Origin: Clostridiales bacterium
Lineage (GTDB): Bacteria; Bacillota; Clostridia; Oscillospirales; Oscillospiraceae
DNA: 23,209 bases
Direction: 5' to 3'
Assembly (NCBI GenBank): GCA_004557075.1
Contig: SFEX01000026.1
Location: 1 to 23,209, forward strand
This document shows, in pieces, positions 8,308 through 18,200 of the stretch (positions within the stretch are counted from its first letter, which is position 1; the number at the start of each line of letters is the position of its first letter). Made by a program: the position numbers and the translations under genes. The notes below the pieces were generated by a model. It saw only the letters and a list, made by a program, of their open reading frames with translations. It was not told the origin of the DNA and searched no databases.

Positions 8308-9312
8308 TTATTTTACCGTCCAGCTCATCGGTATGAATATCTCGCTGTATTTTTCCATCGCATAGCCGTCTGTCATGCCGGAGACGTAGTCGCAGGCAGC
8401 GCGCTGCCGTCCCTCCCGCTCGGCTATTGTCTGAAGCTCCGGCGGCATTTTTTCCGGGTGCTTCACATAGTATTCAAAAATCCCGGCTATGATGCCGTCA
8501 ACCTTGCTCTCCTCGCCCTTTGCGATGGGATTTGTATACACGTCCGAATACATGAAGCCATGGAAGAAATCCACCGCCTCCTGCATATAGTCGCTCATTT
8601 TTATAACTCCGCCGCCGCTGTTTTCAATGAGGTCGAGCATGATTGAGTTTATCCTCTCGCTGTTGCGCTCGCCGCAGCGGGTTCGTATAAGCTCCGGCAC
8701 GTCCTCGGCCTTGAGTATGCCGGCGCGTATTGTGTCGTCAAGATCGTGGTTTATGTATGCTATGCGGTCGGCAAGGCGGACGACGGTCGCCTCGAGCGTA
8801 TCGTCCGGCGCACCGTGGGTATGATTCAGTATGCCCATGCGCGTCTCGTAGCACAGGTTTAATCCCCTGCCGTCGCGCTCGAGCACATCGACAACGCGCA
8901 GCGACTGCTGATAGTGCTTAAAGCCGCCGTCATAAATGCGATTGAGAGCCCGCTCCCCGGCGTGGCCGAAGGGCGTGTGCCCAAGGTCATGGCCCAAAGC
9001 CATCGCCTCGGCAAGATCTTCGTTCAGCTCAAGCGCCCTCGCCACCGTTCGGGCAAGGCGGGATACCTCAAGCGTGTGGGTAAGCCTCGTCCTGTAGTGG
9101 TCGCCCTCGGGCTGCAAGTACACCTGCGTCTTGTGCTTTAAGCGGCGGAAGGACTTCGAGTGGGTTATCCTGTCGACATCACGCTGGAAGCAGGTGCGTA
9201 TCTCGCACTCGGACTCGGGCTCGAGCCGACCTTTTGAGTTTTCCGCCCGAACGCCGTATTCGCATACGAGACTGCGCTCGGCCATCTCGCGCCTTACTCT
9301 CGGACAATCCAT
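8308..9312 (-). CDS. dgt: dGTPase-like HD-domain triphosphohydrolase
   Basis: Predicted to hydrolyse deoxynucleoside triphosphates to the nucleoside and tripolyphosphate, helping to set dNTP pools. The 334-residue protein has the dGTPase-family HD metal site: RLTHTLEVSRLART with H79, GHDLGHTPFGHAGE with H108-D109, and a downstream ADRIAYINHDLDD carrying the last aspartate. The N-terminal segment FQRDVDRITHSKSFRRLKHKTQV is typical of the dGTPase-like subfamily. The start at 9312 is preferred because GAGGTGG precedes it at proper spacing, whereas the in-frame ATG at 9327 lacks a ribosome binding site. It stands 37 bp upstream of dnaG, an order common in Clostridia. Exact nucleotide preference cannot be read from sequence. 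No convincing promoter was found. Confidence 0.92.
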   Translation of the reverse strand: MDCPRVRREMAERSLVCEYGVRAENSKGRLEPESECEIRTCFQRDVDRITHSKSFRRLKHKTQVYLQPEGDHYRTRLTHTLEVSRLARTVARALELNEDLAEAMALGHDLGHTPFGHAGERALNRIYDGGFKHYQQSLRVVDVLERDGRGLNLCYETRMGILNHTHGAPDDTLEATVVRLADRIAYINHDLDDTIRAGILKAEDVPELIRTRCGERNSERINSIMLDLIENSGGGVIKMSDYMQEAVDFFHGFMYSDVYTNPIAKGEESKVDGIIAGIFEYYVKHPEKMPPELQTIAEREGRQRAACDYVSGMTDGYAMEKYSEIFIPMSWTVK

Positions 9313-9335
9313 ACCGCACCACCTCATCGTAAAAT

Positions 9336-9367
9336 TAAGAGTATTGAAATCCCTCTCAATACTCTTA
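9336..9367 (-). terminator. Hairpin between yigZ and dgt, probable terminator
   Basis: A perfect 12-bp stem (TAAGAGTATTGA at 9336-9347, TCAATACTCTTA at 9356-9367) with an 8-nt loop is followed on the minus strand by ATTTTAC. It ends about 75 bp after yigZ and just before the dgt ribosome binding site, so it could also act in the dgt leader. The T-run is short. Confidence 0.6.
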
Positions 9368-9443
9368 TACGACGCAAATTCTTATTTCCCTTTATTTTTT
9401 TAGAAATTTTTGTTTTTATCCCGCCGACACGGGGGAAATATAC

Positions 9444-10076
9444 TCAGCTTCGCTCAATTTTCACCGGCATAAATTCCTCGCCTGTGAGCTTTACCTCGAC
9501 AGCTCCCGCCGTCAAATCGGCGATGCGGACGCAAAACGGCTCAGCAGAAGGCTCCGGCAGTAGAAGCTTTAGGCAAACCCCCGCGCCGTATTCGATATCG
9601 CGCACAGCGCCCTGCGCCTGCTCGCACTCAAGCTTTATACGCTCGAGCATGGAGTATGTACACTCAAGCTCCGCCGTCACCCAGCGCCGCACGACCGATA
9701 TCCCCGCGGCGTCCAGCGCGTCTTTCGCGCTTTTCGTGTACGCCCGCAGCAGTCCGCCCGTGCCGAGCAGAACGCCGCCGAAGTATCGTGTCACGACGCA
9801 GACAACGTTCTCCACGCCCTCGCGTTTGAACACCTCAAGCATGGGTATACCGGCCGTACCCTGCGGCTCGCCGTCGTCGGAATAACGCACAGCGCCGTTT
9901 CTGATGATATAGCACCAGCAGTTGTGCCGCGCGTCGTAGTATTTCTTTTTCATCTCGGCGATAAACGCCTTGGCCTCGTCCTCTGATTCCACCGGTCGGA
10001 CATGGCCGAGAAAGTTAGAGCGCTTTTCGCTCAGCTCCGCCTCGCCCGCGCCGGACGGGATATAATACTCGCCCAT
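9444..10076 (-). CDS. yigZ: YigZ/IMPACT family protein
   Basis: Member of the UPF0029/IMPACT family; the biochemical role in bacteria is not settled, though eukaryotic IMPACT proteins regulate translation under stress. The 210-residue protein shows the family core in its first half: DARHNCWCYIIRNGAVRYSDD followed by GEPQGTAGIPMLEVF, then VVTRYFGGVLLGTGGLLRAYT. A C-terminal ferredoxin-like DUF1949 domain follows from about residue 135. Its ATG directly follows the hflX stop codon (TAAATG), so it is translationally coupled to that ribosome-associated GTPase, which suits a role near translation (inference). Confidence 0.93.
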   Translation of the reverse strand: MGEYYIPSGAGEAELSEKRSNFLGHVRPVESEDEAKAFIAEMKKKYYDARHNCWCYIIRNGAVRYSDDGEPQGTAGIPMLEVFKREGVENVVCVVTRYFGGVLLGTGGLLRAYTKSAKDALDAAGISVVRRWVTAELECTYSMLERIKLECEQAQGAVRDIEYGAGVCLKLLLPEPSAEPFCVRIADLTAGAVEVKLTGEEFMPVKIERS

Positions 10077-11375
10077 TTAATCCTCCCAGTCCTCGCTCGG
10101 CTCTGTATAGCCGGGAATAAACTGCTTGATTCTTCCGAAAATATCCGGCGGAACGATGACCTCAGCCTCGATAGCTTCATCGGTATACTCCATTTTAATG
10201 ACCGCCGCCTCGCGGTTTAAAAGATCGGCTATGCCCGCGCTGGAATAGGGTATTTTCAGCGTAACATGGTGGCGTCCCTTGTCCAAAAGCTTTGACAGCG
10301 CCTCAACAAGCTCCTGCACGCCCTCGCCGCTTTTTGCCGACAGGCACACCACGTCCTCGCCGTGCGGCAGGATGCCGACATACGCGTCGCACTTGTTGTA
10401 CACCCTGATGCACGGGGTTTCGTTCGCGCCGAGCTGGTTTATGAGGCTGTCCACGACCTTGGCCTGCGCCTCCCAGTCGGGGTTTGAGATATCAATAACA
10501 TGCAGCAGGACATCGGCATACGAAAGCTCCTCAAGGGTTGCCTTGAAAGCCTCGATAAGATGGTGCGGCAGCTTGCGGATGAAGCCGACGGTATCGGATA
10601 CCAGCGCCTCAGTAAATTCGTCGATGCGCAGCTTGCGCGTTGTGGTGTCAAGCGTGTCGAAAAGTCTGTTGTTGGCGGGGATATCGGAATCTGTCAGGCA
10701 GTTTAAAAGCGTGGACTTGCCCGCATTTGTATAGCCCACAAGCGCCACGACGGGAACGTCGTTTTTCTCGCGCTGGCGGCGCTGGGTGCTGCGCACCTTG
10801 CGCACGGAGGCAAGCTCCTCCTCAAGCTTCTGTATCTTGCGGCGGATATGGCGGCGGTCTGTTTCAAGCTGAGTTTCGCCGGGGCCGCGCGTGCCGATAG
10901 GCGACGAGCCGCCGGAGGCCGTCTGGCGCACAAGGTGCGTCCACATACCCGTCAGGCGCGGGAGCAGATACTTGTACTGTGCAAGCTCCACCTGAAGCTG
11001 ACCCTCACGCGTTCTCGCGCGCTGGGCGAATATATCGAGTATCAGGCCGGAGCGGTCGAGCACCTTGACGCCAAGTTCCTCGGAGAGCACACGCATCTGC
11101 GAGGGCGAAAGCTCGTTGTCAAACACCGCAAGGTCGCAGTCGTTATATTCGATGAAGCTTTTAAGCTCGGCTACCTTGCCGTCGCCTATGAAACTGCGCG
11201 GGTCGGGGGTCGGCCTGTTCTGGATGAGCATACCGACAGTCTCGCCGCCCGCCGTTTCGACAAGCGCCGCAAGCTCCTGCATGGATATATCCGTTGACCT
11301 CTCGTCAATTTCCATCGAGTTTGCGCTCAGTCCGGCTAAAACCGCGCGTTCTTTTTTAAAATCGTTATTTTCCAT
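10077..11375 (-). CDS. hflX: GTPase HflX
   Basis: Ribosome-binding GTPase of the Obg-HflX group; characterised members split or rescue stalled ribosomes, especially under heat or antibiotic stress. The 432-residue protein has the N-terminal HflX domain with the Gly-rich GGSSPIGTRGPGETQLETDRR region (about 154-174). A coiled segment follows, then the G domain: G1 GYTNAGKST at 214-222, G3 DTVGF at 261-265, G4 NKCD at 327-330 and G5 SAKSG at 346-350. The ribosome binding site AAGGAC precedes the start. It is first in an hflX-yigZ operon with its own promoter at 11421-11449. Confidence 0.97.
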   Translation of the reverse strand: MENNDFKKERAVLAGLSANSMEIDERSTDISMQELAALVETAGGETVGMLIQNRPTPDPRSFIGDGKVAELKSFIEYNDCDLAVFDNELSPSQMRVLSEELGVKVLDRSGLILDIFAQRARTREGQLQVELAQYKYLLPRLTGMWTHLVRQTASGGSSPIGTRGPGETQLETDRRHIRRKIQKLEEELASVRKVRSTQRRQREKNDVPVVALVGYTNAGKSTLLNCLTDSDIPANNRLFDTLDTTTRKLRIDEFTEALVSDTVGFIRKLPHHLIEAFKATLEELSYADVLLHVIDISNPDWEAQAKVVDSLINQLGANETPCIRVYNKCDAYVGILPHGEDVVCLSAKSGEGVQELVEALSKLLDKGRHHVTLKIPYSSAGIADLLNREAAVIKMEYTDEAIEAEVIVPPDIFGRIKQFIPGYTEPSEDWED

Positions 11376-11406
11376 GGCTTTTTGTCCTTAAAGCTTATTT
11401 TACATT

Positions 11407-11436
11407 AGTATACCATGAATAGTATACCAAATACCA
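11407..11436 (-). repeat. Tandem GTATACC repeats at the hflX promoter
   Basis: AGTATACC occurs at 11407 and again 14 bp later at 11421, followed by a weaker ATACCATC at 11431. The second copy contains the hflX -10 box and the first lies just downstream of it. The arrangement could be an operator or simply a second -10-like element; no regulator is identifiable nearby. Confidence 0.45.
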
Positions 11437-11449
11437 TCTAAAATGGCAA
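11421..11449 (-). promoter_or_regulatory. Promoter of hflX-yigZ
   Basis: On the minus strand TTGCCA (11444-11449) and TATACT (11421-11426) are spaced by 17 bp. The -35 touches the rpmE terminator stem, so initiation starts right where the rpmE transcript ends. Confidence 0.85.
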
Positions 11450-11474
11450 AAGACCATGCGGAAGCATGGTCTTT
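11448..11474 (-). terminator. Terminator of rpmE
   Basis: AAAGACCATGC pairs with GCATGGTCTTT around a GGAA loop (TTCC on the transcript); on the minus strand the stem runs into TTTTGCCATTTTA. It lies 15 bp beyond the rpmE stop codon. Confidence 0.88.
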
Positions 11475-11488
11475 AAGTTAATATTAAC

Positions 11489-11689
11489 TTACTTGATGCC
11501 GTACTTGCGGTTGAACTTATCGACGCGGCCGCTGGTGTCAACGAGCTTCTGCTTGCCGGTGTAGAAAGGATGGCACTTGGAGCAGATCTCAACGGTGATG
11601 CCGGGACGGGTGGAGCCAGTCTCGATAGTGGCGCCGCATGCGCACTTGATAACGGTGGGCTGATAATTAGGATGTATTCCTGCCTTCAT
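11489..11689 (-). CDS. rpmE: 50S ribosomal protein L31 (zinc-binding type)
   Basis: Component of the large ribosomal subunit that bridges to the small subunit. The 66-residue protein starts MKAGIHPNY and has the four cysteines C16, C18, C36 and C39 of the zinc-containing L31 form. In many Firmicutes this form is replaced by a Cys-free paralogue under zinc limitation; no paralogue is present here. The ending DKFNRKYGIK is standard. AGGAG precedes the start codon. It is monocistronic, with its own promoter (11755-11783) and terminator (11448-11474). Confidence 0.98.
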   Translation of the reverse strand: MKAGIHPNYQPTVIKCACGATIETGSTRPGITVEICSKCHPFYTGKQKLVDTSGRVDKFNRKYGIK

Positions 11690-11754
11690 TGTTCATTTCT
11701 CCTGATCATAGGCTGTCTTGAGCATGCAGAGCATGGTTACAAGACGCAAAGTGA

Positions 11755-11783
11755 ATTGTAGCACAGCGCAAAACATTTTGCAA
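11755..11783 (-). promoter_or_regulatory. Promoter of rpmE
   Basis: On the minus strand TTGCAA (11778-11783), 17 bp, TACAAT (11755-11760). The -35 ends only 3 bp from the addA stop codon. The roughly 60-nt leader contains a direct CATGCTC repeat of unknown meaning. Confidence 0.82.
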
Positions 11784-11786
11784 GAG

Positions 11787-14700
11787 TTATTTTTCGTTTA
11801 CGAAAACCGCCTTGCCGCAGCTAAGAAAATACAGAACGCATTCCTTGATTGGTTTACCCGTGATCCTGCCGACCGCAAGGGCATATGCTCTGAGCTGTCC
11901 GGCATAGCCTTTCGCCCGCTGGCCGACCTCTTCCCCGCTGACTCTGTCGGTCTTATAGTCTATTATCGTAAGCTCGCCGGCTTCCTCTATAATGCAGTCC
12001 ACGACGCCCTGGAGCAGCACATTTTCTCCCTCGCCGCCCTCGAAGAAGCTCTCGGCAGGACACAACAGCGAAAATCGAAACTCGCGCTTGATATTATCGG
12101 CCGACATTATGCGCCGTCCCAGCTCTGAGTTAAAAAGCCTCAGCACCGCTCCCGTCTCAACCGCCTCGGCCTGACGGCGGCTGAGGTGTCCCGACGCCGT
12201 GAGTCTGGCAAGCTCATCCCTTATGCCCTGCTCTGTGCGCGCCTTTGCATAGTCCATAAATTGCAGCAGCATATGCGTCGCGGTGCCCTTTTCCGTACCG
12301 CTGAGCGTTTTTTTGTCCTTGAGAAAGTCGGGGCTGCGGAAACTACGCCGCGTCCTCGGCGCAAGGCTCATCGCCTCCTCGTCGTTCTCCTGCGCACCCT
12401 TGAGCTCGGTTGCCGTAACCTTGGATGGCAAGTCCGCGCCCGCATAGGGGTATACAAAGCTCAGGTTCTTTTCAAGCCTTGCAAGAAGCTCGGGGTCGGC
12501 TTCGGCGGTCGGCTGCACGGAGATATCGTTCTCGCTCTCGGCCTCACTCTCGGCGTGTACGATGCTCAGTTTGAGCTTATTTTCCCTGTCGCACAGCAGG
12601 GCGTACATCATCCACTCGGACATGGAGCCTGCGGACATGAGCATCTCCGGCGGCATGGGGTTCGATGATAAAAGCATGAGCTTTTTAAGCTTTGCCTCAG
12701 GGTCCTTTACCGCCGCGCTGACGATAAGCCGCTCCCTCGCGCGCGTTAGCGCCACATACAGCAGGCGCATCTCCTCTGACAGCAGCTCCCGCTCCGAGCG
12801 CAGCTTAATGGCACTTCGGGAAAGCGAGGGGTATTCCACCCCCCGCGCGGTATCGACCACCTTGGGGCCAAGCCCCAGCACGGGGTGCACCGTCACCGGC
12901 GACTGCGAATCCTTCTTGTTAAACAGGCGCGAGGTATCGCACACAAACACGACGGGAAACTCCAGTCCCTTTGATTTGTGCAGGGTCATTATCTGTACCG
13001 CGTCCCCGCCGTCGCCGCGGCTTAGATCCTCGCCGCGCCCGGCAAGCTTATTAAGCCACTCGTTAAAGCGGTGCAGACCGCGAAAGCCGCTGCTTTCAAA
13101 GCGCTTTGCAAGCTCTAACATCGCGCGCAGATTTGAACAGCGCCTCTGTCCGCCCTGCATTGCGGCGCACAGCGCCATGAGGTCAAGCTCGCTGTAGATA
13201 TACCGCAGCAGCTCGCCCGTCTCCATATCCGGCGCGCAGTCGCGGAAATTATTCAGCGTTTTCAAAAACTCGGCGCACTTATCACTGCTCTCGGCGGTCT
13301 TTACAAGCGCCGTGTAAAAATCACAATTTTTATCCGTCACCCGTATTGCCGACAGCTCGTCGGCACTAAAGCCGAAGGCCGCCGAGCGCAGCACCGCAAT
13401 GAGCGGCACATCCTGATGAGGATTGTCGATGGCCGCCAGCAGGCACATGAGCGTCGATATCTCCGGAGCCTCAAAGAAGCTTCCGCCCTGCCCGGACATG
13501 ACGGGTATCTGCGCATCCGAAAGAGCGCGGCGGTAGGTCTCCCCGGCGGAGCTAACAGAGCGCATGAGTATCGCGATATCGCCGTAGCGCAGCGGCCTGC
13601 CGGAAACGAGCATGCCGGACGCCATGAGCTGCTTAATTTTTTTTGCGACAGCGGCGGCCTCGGCCTCGGTTTTATCGGGCGCATCATCGCCGTCGCTTGC
13701 AGTGTCTACGAGCATCAGCTCGGGCGTCTCGCCCTCGCCCTCGTAGCCCGCGCCGTATTTAAGCTCGGCCTTTTCGTCGTAATTAAGCTCGCCTAATTTC
13801 TCCGACATGCAGCAGCGGAAAACAGCGTTCACGCCGTCTATTATCTCGCGCCGTGAGCGGAAATTTTCCTGGAGCATGATGCGCACGGGCGCGCCCTCGG
13901 CGGCGCTGTCAAGATCTGCGTAGCTCAGGTATTTTTCGGTGAATATCGTGGGGTCTGCAAGGCGGAAGCGGTATATCGACTGCTTCACGTCCCCGACCAT
14001 GAACAGGTTCTTCCTCTCGCCGGACAGAGCCGTGAATATCGCGTCCTGAACCCTGTTTACGTCCTGATACTCATCGACCATTATCTCGGTGTAGCGGCGC
14101 GACGTCTCCCGCGCAAGCTCTGTGGGGCTGCCGTCGGGGTTTGTCAGAAGCTGCACCGTCATATGCTCAAGGTCTGAAAAATCCACCTCGGCGCGGCGGC
14201 GCTTCTGAGCCGCGTACTCTCTGTCGAAGCGCAGTGCAAGCTCGAGCAGCGCAGCGCTCGCGGGGGCCGTCGAGCGCATGTCGCGCAGCAGCTCATCGCT
14301 CGTATCGGCAAGCTGCTCATCGTACTTTTTGACCTGAGCCTTGCACGCATCGCGCACGGCCTTTATGTATTCGGAAAGCTCCGGGTTCGGCGATTTTGTA
14401 AGCCTGCCGAGGTTCGGAAATTTTATCGGCAGCGCGCTTCGCGCCTTGTCCCAGCCGATAGCGGCAGCGCGCGAAAAATCGCGCAGCGACGATGCCGTTT
14501 CCTCAATGCTCGGCGCGTATTTTTCGGCGATTTTTTCCTCCGCCATAGCCTCATTCGCAAGAAGCTCCATGCGCTCTGCCCAGTAGTCGGCCGACGCCTT
14601 GACGCTTTGCAGTATCTCCTCGCCCCACGGCGTTTTTCCCGCGTCGTCGTATGCCTGCTCGAGTACCTCAAGCTGTCGCGCCGCCCACTCCTCCGGCCTT

Positions 14701-15251
14701 GCGTGGCTCTGCATCTTTCTGTGCAGACTCAGGGTAAGCTCGGCAAGGCGCTTGTCGTCCTGCCCACGGCTTATCGCGTCGGTCAGGTTCAAAAAACCCT
14801 CGTCAGGGTCTTCGTAGCACTCGTCCAAAACCCGCTGCAAAACCCCGGCCTTTATGGTTTCGCTCCTGTCCTCCTCGATGACCCGAAACTCGGGCGAGAT
14901 CCCCGCCGCGTGGCAGTTCTCGCGCAGAAAGCTCTGGCAGAAGCTGTGTATCGTGCATATCTGCGCCCTCTGGCAGAGCGCGCTCTGGCGGCGCAGACGA
15001 CGGTTATCGGGTTCGGACGCAAGACGCAGGGCTATTTCGTCTACGATGCGGCTGCGAAGCTCCGCGGCGGCGGCCTTGGTGAAGGTTATGACCAGGAAGC
15101 TGTCTATATCCGCGTCGTCGGATATGCGCGAGAGCAGGCGCTCTGTGAGCACCTTGGTTTTGCCGCTGCCGGCCGCCGCCGAGACAAGAATCTCTCTGCC
15201 GCGGGTAAATATGGCGTCGGACTGTGATTTTGTCGGTTTAAATTCAGCCAT
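11787..15251 (-). CDS. addA: ATP-dependent helicase/nuclease subunit AddA
   Basis: Helicase and nuclease subunit of AddAB, which unwinds and trims double-strand DNA ends until a Chi site and then prepares a 3' tail for RecA; the functional equivalent of RecBCD. The 1154-residue protein has a UvrD-type superfamily 1 helicase core: Walker A SAAAGSGKT at 24-32, Walker B DEYQD at 393-397, and motif VQIMTLHKSKGLEFPVVFV further on. The C-terminal PD-(D/E)XK nuclease has D1085 and D1098-x-K1100 in IIDYKTDRV. The ATG at 15251 overlaps addB by 8 nt and has AAGGAGG 8 nt upstream; a 36-codon upstream extension lies wholly inside addB and lacks support. No clear terminator follows. Confidence 0.97.
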   Translation of the reverse strand: MAEFKPTKSQSDAIFTRGREILVSAAAGSGKTKVLTERLLSRISDDADIDSFLVITFTKAAAAELRSRIVDEIALRLASEPDNRRLRRQSALCQRAQICTIHSFCQSFLRENCHAAGISPEFRVIEEDRSETIKAGVLQRVLDECYEDPDEGFLNLTDAISRGQDDKRLAELTLSLHRKMQSHARPEEWAARQLEVLEQAYDDAGKTPWGEEILQSVKASADYWAERMELLANEAMAEEKIAEKYAPSIEETASSLRDFSRAAAIGWDKARSALPIKFPNLGRLTKSPNPELSEYIKAVRDACKAQVKKYDEQLADTSDELLRDMRSTAPASAALLELALRFDREYAAQKRRRAEVDFSDLEHMTVQLLTNPDGSPTELARETSRRYTEIMVDEYQDVNRVQDAIFTALSGERKNLFMVGDVKQSIYRFRLADPTIFTEKYLSYADLDSAAEGAPVRIMLQENFRSRREIIDGVNAVFRCCMSEKLGELNYDEKAELKYGAGYEGEGETPELMLVDTASDGDDAPDKTEAEAAAVAKKIKQLMASGMLVSGRPLRYGDIAILMRSVSSAGETYRRALSDAQIPVMSGQGGSFFEAPEISTLMCLLAAIDNPHQDVPLIAVLRSAAFGFSADELSAIRVTDKNCDFYTALVKTAESSDKCAEFLKTLNNFRDCAPDMETGELLRYIYSELDLMALCAAMQGGQRRCSNLRAMLELAKRFESSGFRGLHRFNEWLNKLAGRGEDLSRGDGGDAVQIMTLHKSKGLEFPVVFVCDTSRLFNKKDSQSPVTVHPVLGLGPKVVDTARGVEYPSLSRSAIKLRSERELLSEEMRLLYVALTRARERLIVSAAVKDPEAKLKKLMLLSSNPMPPEMLMSAGSMSEWMMYALLCDRENKLKLSIVHAESEAESENDISVQPTAEADPELLARLEKNLSFVYPYAGADLPSKVTATELKGAQENDEEAMSLAPRTRRSFRSPDFLKDKKTLSGTEKGTATHMLLQFMDYAKARTEQGIRDELARLTASGHLSRRQAEAVETGAVLRLFNSELGRRIMSADNIKREFRFSLLCPAESFFEGGEGENVLLQGVVDCIIEEAGELTIIDYKTDRVSGEEVGQRAKGYAGQLRAYALAVGRITGKPIKECVLYFLSCGKAVFVNEK

Positions 15252-18200
15252 TATCCCCGCCTCCTTCAAGAACGTTCCACACCTTTGTGGCGGCAAGGTG
15301 CGGCGTCGGGCGCATATGCTCGCCGTTTTCCCCGTCGGAGAACCGGCATGCCTCGGCATAGTCGCAGTGCGTGCAGGCGCTCTGCTGCTGCGCGCGGTAA
15401 TAGGGGTCTGCGGCTATGCTGCCGCGCCGAAGCTCCGCCGCCATGTCCCGGAGCGTTTCGTCAATGTGCTTTGAAAGCAGCCCCAGCCGCTCGGATGAGG
15501 CTAGAGCGTCGCCGGAGGGAACGCCATTTTTGAATTTTACCGGTATGTACCTCGGCGATTGACCGTTTTCCATCGCGTTGACTACCTCCGGATCGTCCAA
15601 AATAAGCCCGCTGCGCCTTATCGCGCCCGCGCGCATCGAAGCAAGCTCCTCGTCGCTGAGCCTGACGTTTGAGGATATGATCGCATCCTTTGCCGGAACA
15701 TACAGCACGCCAGCCGGTACGATATCCCTCCCGTAAAGCTGCTCTCCGTTTTCCGCAAGCGAAAACAGATACAGCAGCATTTGCAGATTCATACCGTACA
15801 GCACGTCGGACAGGTCAAATTTTCTGTTGCCGGTCTTGTAATCCACAACGCGCAGATAGAGCTTTCCCTCGTGCATCCAGCCGTCAATTCTGTCGGCAAT
15901 ACCCGTGAGCACAAGGCTGTCCTCGCCGTCGCCCAGCTCAATCGGTTTTAGATGCTCAGTCTTTCCGAAATCGAGCTCAAACGACAGCGGCTCGAAGTCC
16001 GAGCTTCTAAGCTCGCCCGCCATATCCAGCACTATCTGATGCACGTTTTTCGTCAGGCGGCGGAAAAGATACTCAAAGCGCTTGGATTTCTCGCGAAAGT
16101 CGTTGAGCGTGCCGTGTACATACTCCGCGATATACTTATCCGTCGCCGCACGAAGCTGCGCGTCGCTTATGTTTTTATAGCCGCCCGCCTGCTTCACGTC
16201 TCGGGCGACATTCTCCAAAATGTAGTGCATGAATATGCCCATTTCAGGTGCCGTGAAGCCCGCAGGCTCGCGGGGCTTTGCCCGAAGGGCATAGCGCATG
16301 AAATACGCAAAGCGGCAGGACGCAAATTTATCTATTCTCGAAGCGGAAAGATATATCTTGTCCCCGTAGAGCGCACGCACGGATTTCTCCGACAGGCTGC
16401 CGCGCCCGAGACTTGCCGCACGGCGCAGCGCCTCAAGGCGCTCCGGCGCGTGCGCGGCAAAATACTCCGCCGCCGTCGCCTCCGCCGCTCCGCCGCCGCA
16501 CAGCGCGTTTGCCGCAAGCTCCATTGCGGGAGAGGCGGCGTTCATTTTTATATTCGGCATATTAACCGCTTTTTCCTCAAGCGCGAACATGGCTTTTGCC
16601 CTGTTTACGACAAAGGCCGCGCGCTGAGCCTCGCCCTTGTCGTTAAATGCCGGACGGCAGAAGCTCAGGCTTTCCGACGGCAGGGTCAGGCAGTTATACG
16701 CAAGCGAAAATTCGCGCCAGAGCTCGCTCTCGCCCGCGCCGCCGAGGTCGATGTCCATTTCAAGCAATCTCTTGCGCTCATCGGCGGAGAAAACCCCCGC
16801 GTCCGCGTCCGTTTTGGGTATGCGCGAATCCGTCGCGCCGAGCACGATGAGGTGCTTTATATTTCTGCGGCGCATGCGGTCGAAATCTCCCGCAGTCACG
16901 CGGTCGAGAGCTGCCGGTATCGTGCCGACGTCGTATTTTGACAGCATGAGTGTGAACAGTCTGCCGAAAGTCTCACGGTCGGAGGGGGTATCGCCGAGTA
17001 TTGCCGCGCACTGCTCAAGCGCGGACACCGTTATATCCCAGAGCTGGGCGTATTCCTGAGCCGCAGCAGCCCTGCCCGACTCGGCAAGGCGCTCTGCACG
17101 CTCGCTCAGTCTTTCCGACAGCTCAAGCTCCTCCAAAAGCTGCGCTAAAGCCTCGGCCTGTCCCGCCGCGGTCTCCGCGTTTTTCGTGCTCTCCGCAAAG
17201 CGCATAAGCGGCGCGGCGACACGGCGGCGAAGCCCGTTTATCCGCCCGAGCGTCTCCTGCGCCTGCTCCGTGAACTCTGCGCCGTAGCCCTCGGGGTGCA
17301 GCCGCCAGTCGTCATTTCGCGTCCACGCCGAGCCGCGAAGCTGCCACAGGAAAACGTAGTTTTCAAGCTCGTCGCACTCGTCGGTGCCGATACCGGCAAG
17401 CCCTGTGCGCAGATAGTCCGTAACGTCCTCGATCTCCCAGCCGCCGTCAACGATTTCATACGCCGAGGCTATGAGCATCGGCAGCGGTTTGGAGAGCAGG
17501 TCTGCCTTGCGCGCGGTATAAAGCGGCACGCCGTAGTGCGCAAAGGCGCTCTCAAGGCTTAGCCTGTAATCGTCAAAGCCGCGCACCGCAACGGCTATAT
17601 CACGCCAGCGGCAGCCGCCGTCGCGCACAAGCGCCATCGCCTTTGCCGCGGCAAATTCGCACTCCGCGCTCATGTCCGGCGCGATGCTTATGCTTATATT
17701 CTCAACCTTTTCGGGGTATGTTTCGGAGCTGTAGGCGAACATATTGTCGGCATAATAGGTAAGTGCGGCGTTCTTCCCCCGCGTTTTCTCCCAGCGGCGA
17801 GTCTCCGCCGGAATGCCGTGCTCGCGCGCAAAGTTAAGCAGCATACGCGCCGTTATGCGGCTCAGCTCAAATATCTCGCTCCCGCTCTTTAGATCGTCGC
17901 AGCCGAGACACACCGTCACCTGGACGCCCTTTAGCATAAGCTCCTCGAGCACCCGACGCTCCTGCGCGGTGAAATCCGTGAATCCGTCGACATACACATG
18001 CTCCCGCTCATTCATCGAGCAATCGGGTATCTGCTCGGCAAGCCGCGTCAGGCGGTCTGTGGGGTCTGCGTGACCGTTTGCCACGACCGCGTCATACGCC
18101 TCCAGCACAAGGCCGAGGTCGTGCAGCTTATCCGAAAGCGCTCCCTCGCAGTTATCCGAGGCATTGAGAAGCTGCTCGGAGCTTATGCAGGCGGTTTTAA

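Noticed and set aside
9420..9443. CCCG...CGGG hairpin after yigZ as the main terminator
   Set aside because: Only 4 bp with no proper U-run on the transcribed strand; the 12-bp hairpin at 9336-9367 is better.
15252..15359. 36-codon N-terminal extension of addA
   Set aside because: Lies wholly inside addB, lacks a ribosome binding site, and family homology begins at the ATG at 15251, which has AAGGAGG.
15952..16941. 329-codon plus-strand open frame opposite addB
   Set aside because: Arg/Ala/Leu-rich antisense shadow; AddB nuclease and cysteine motifs occupy the sense strand.
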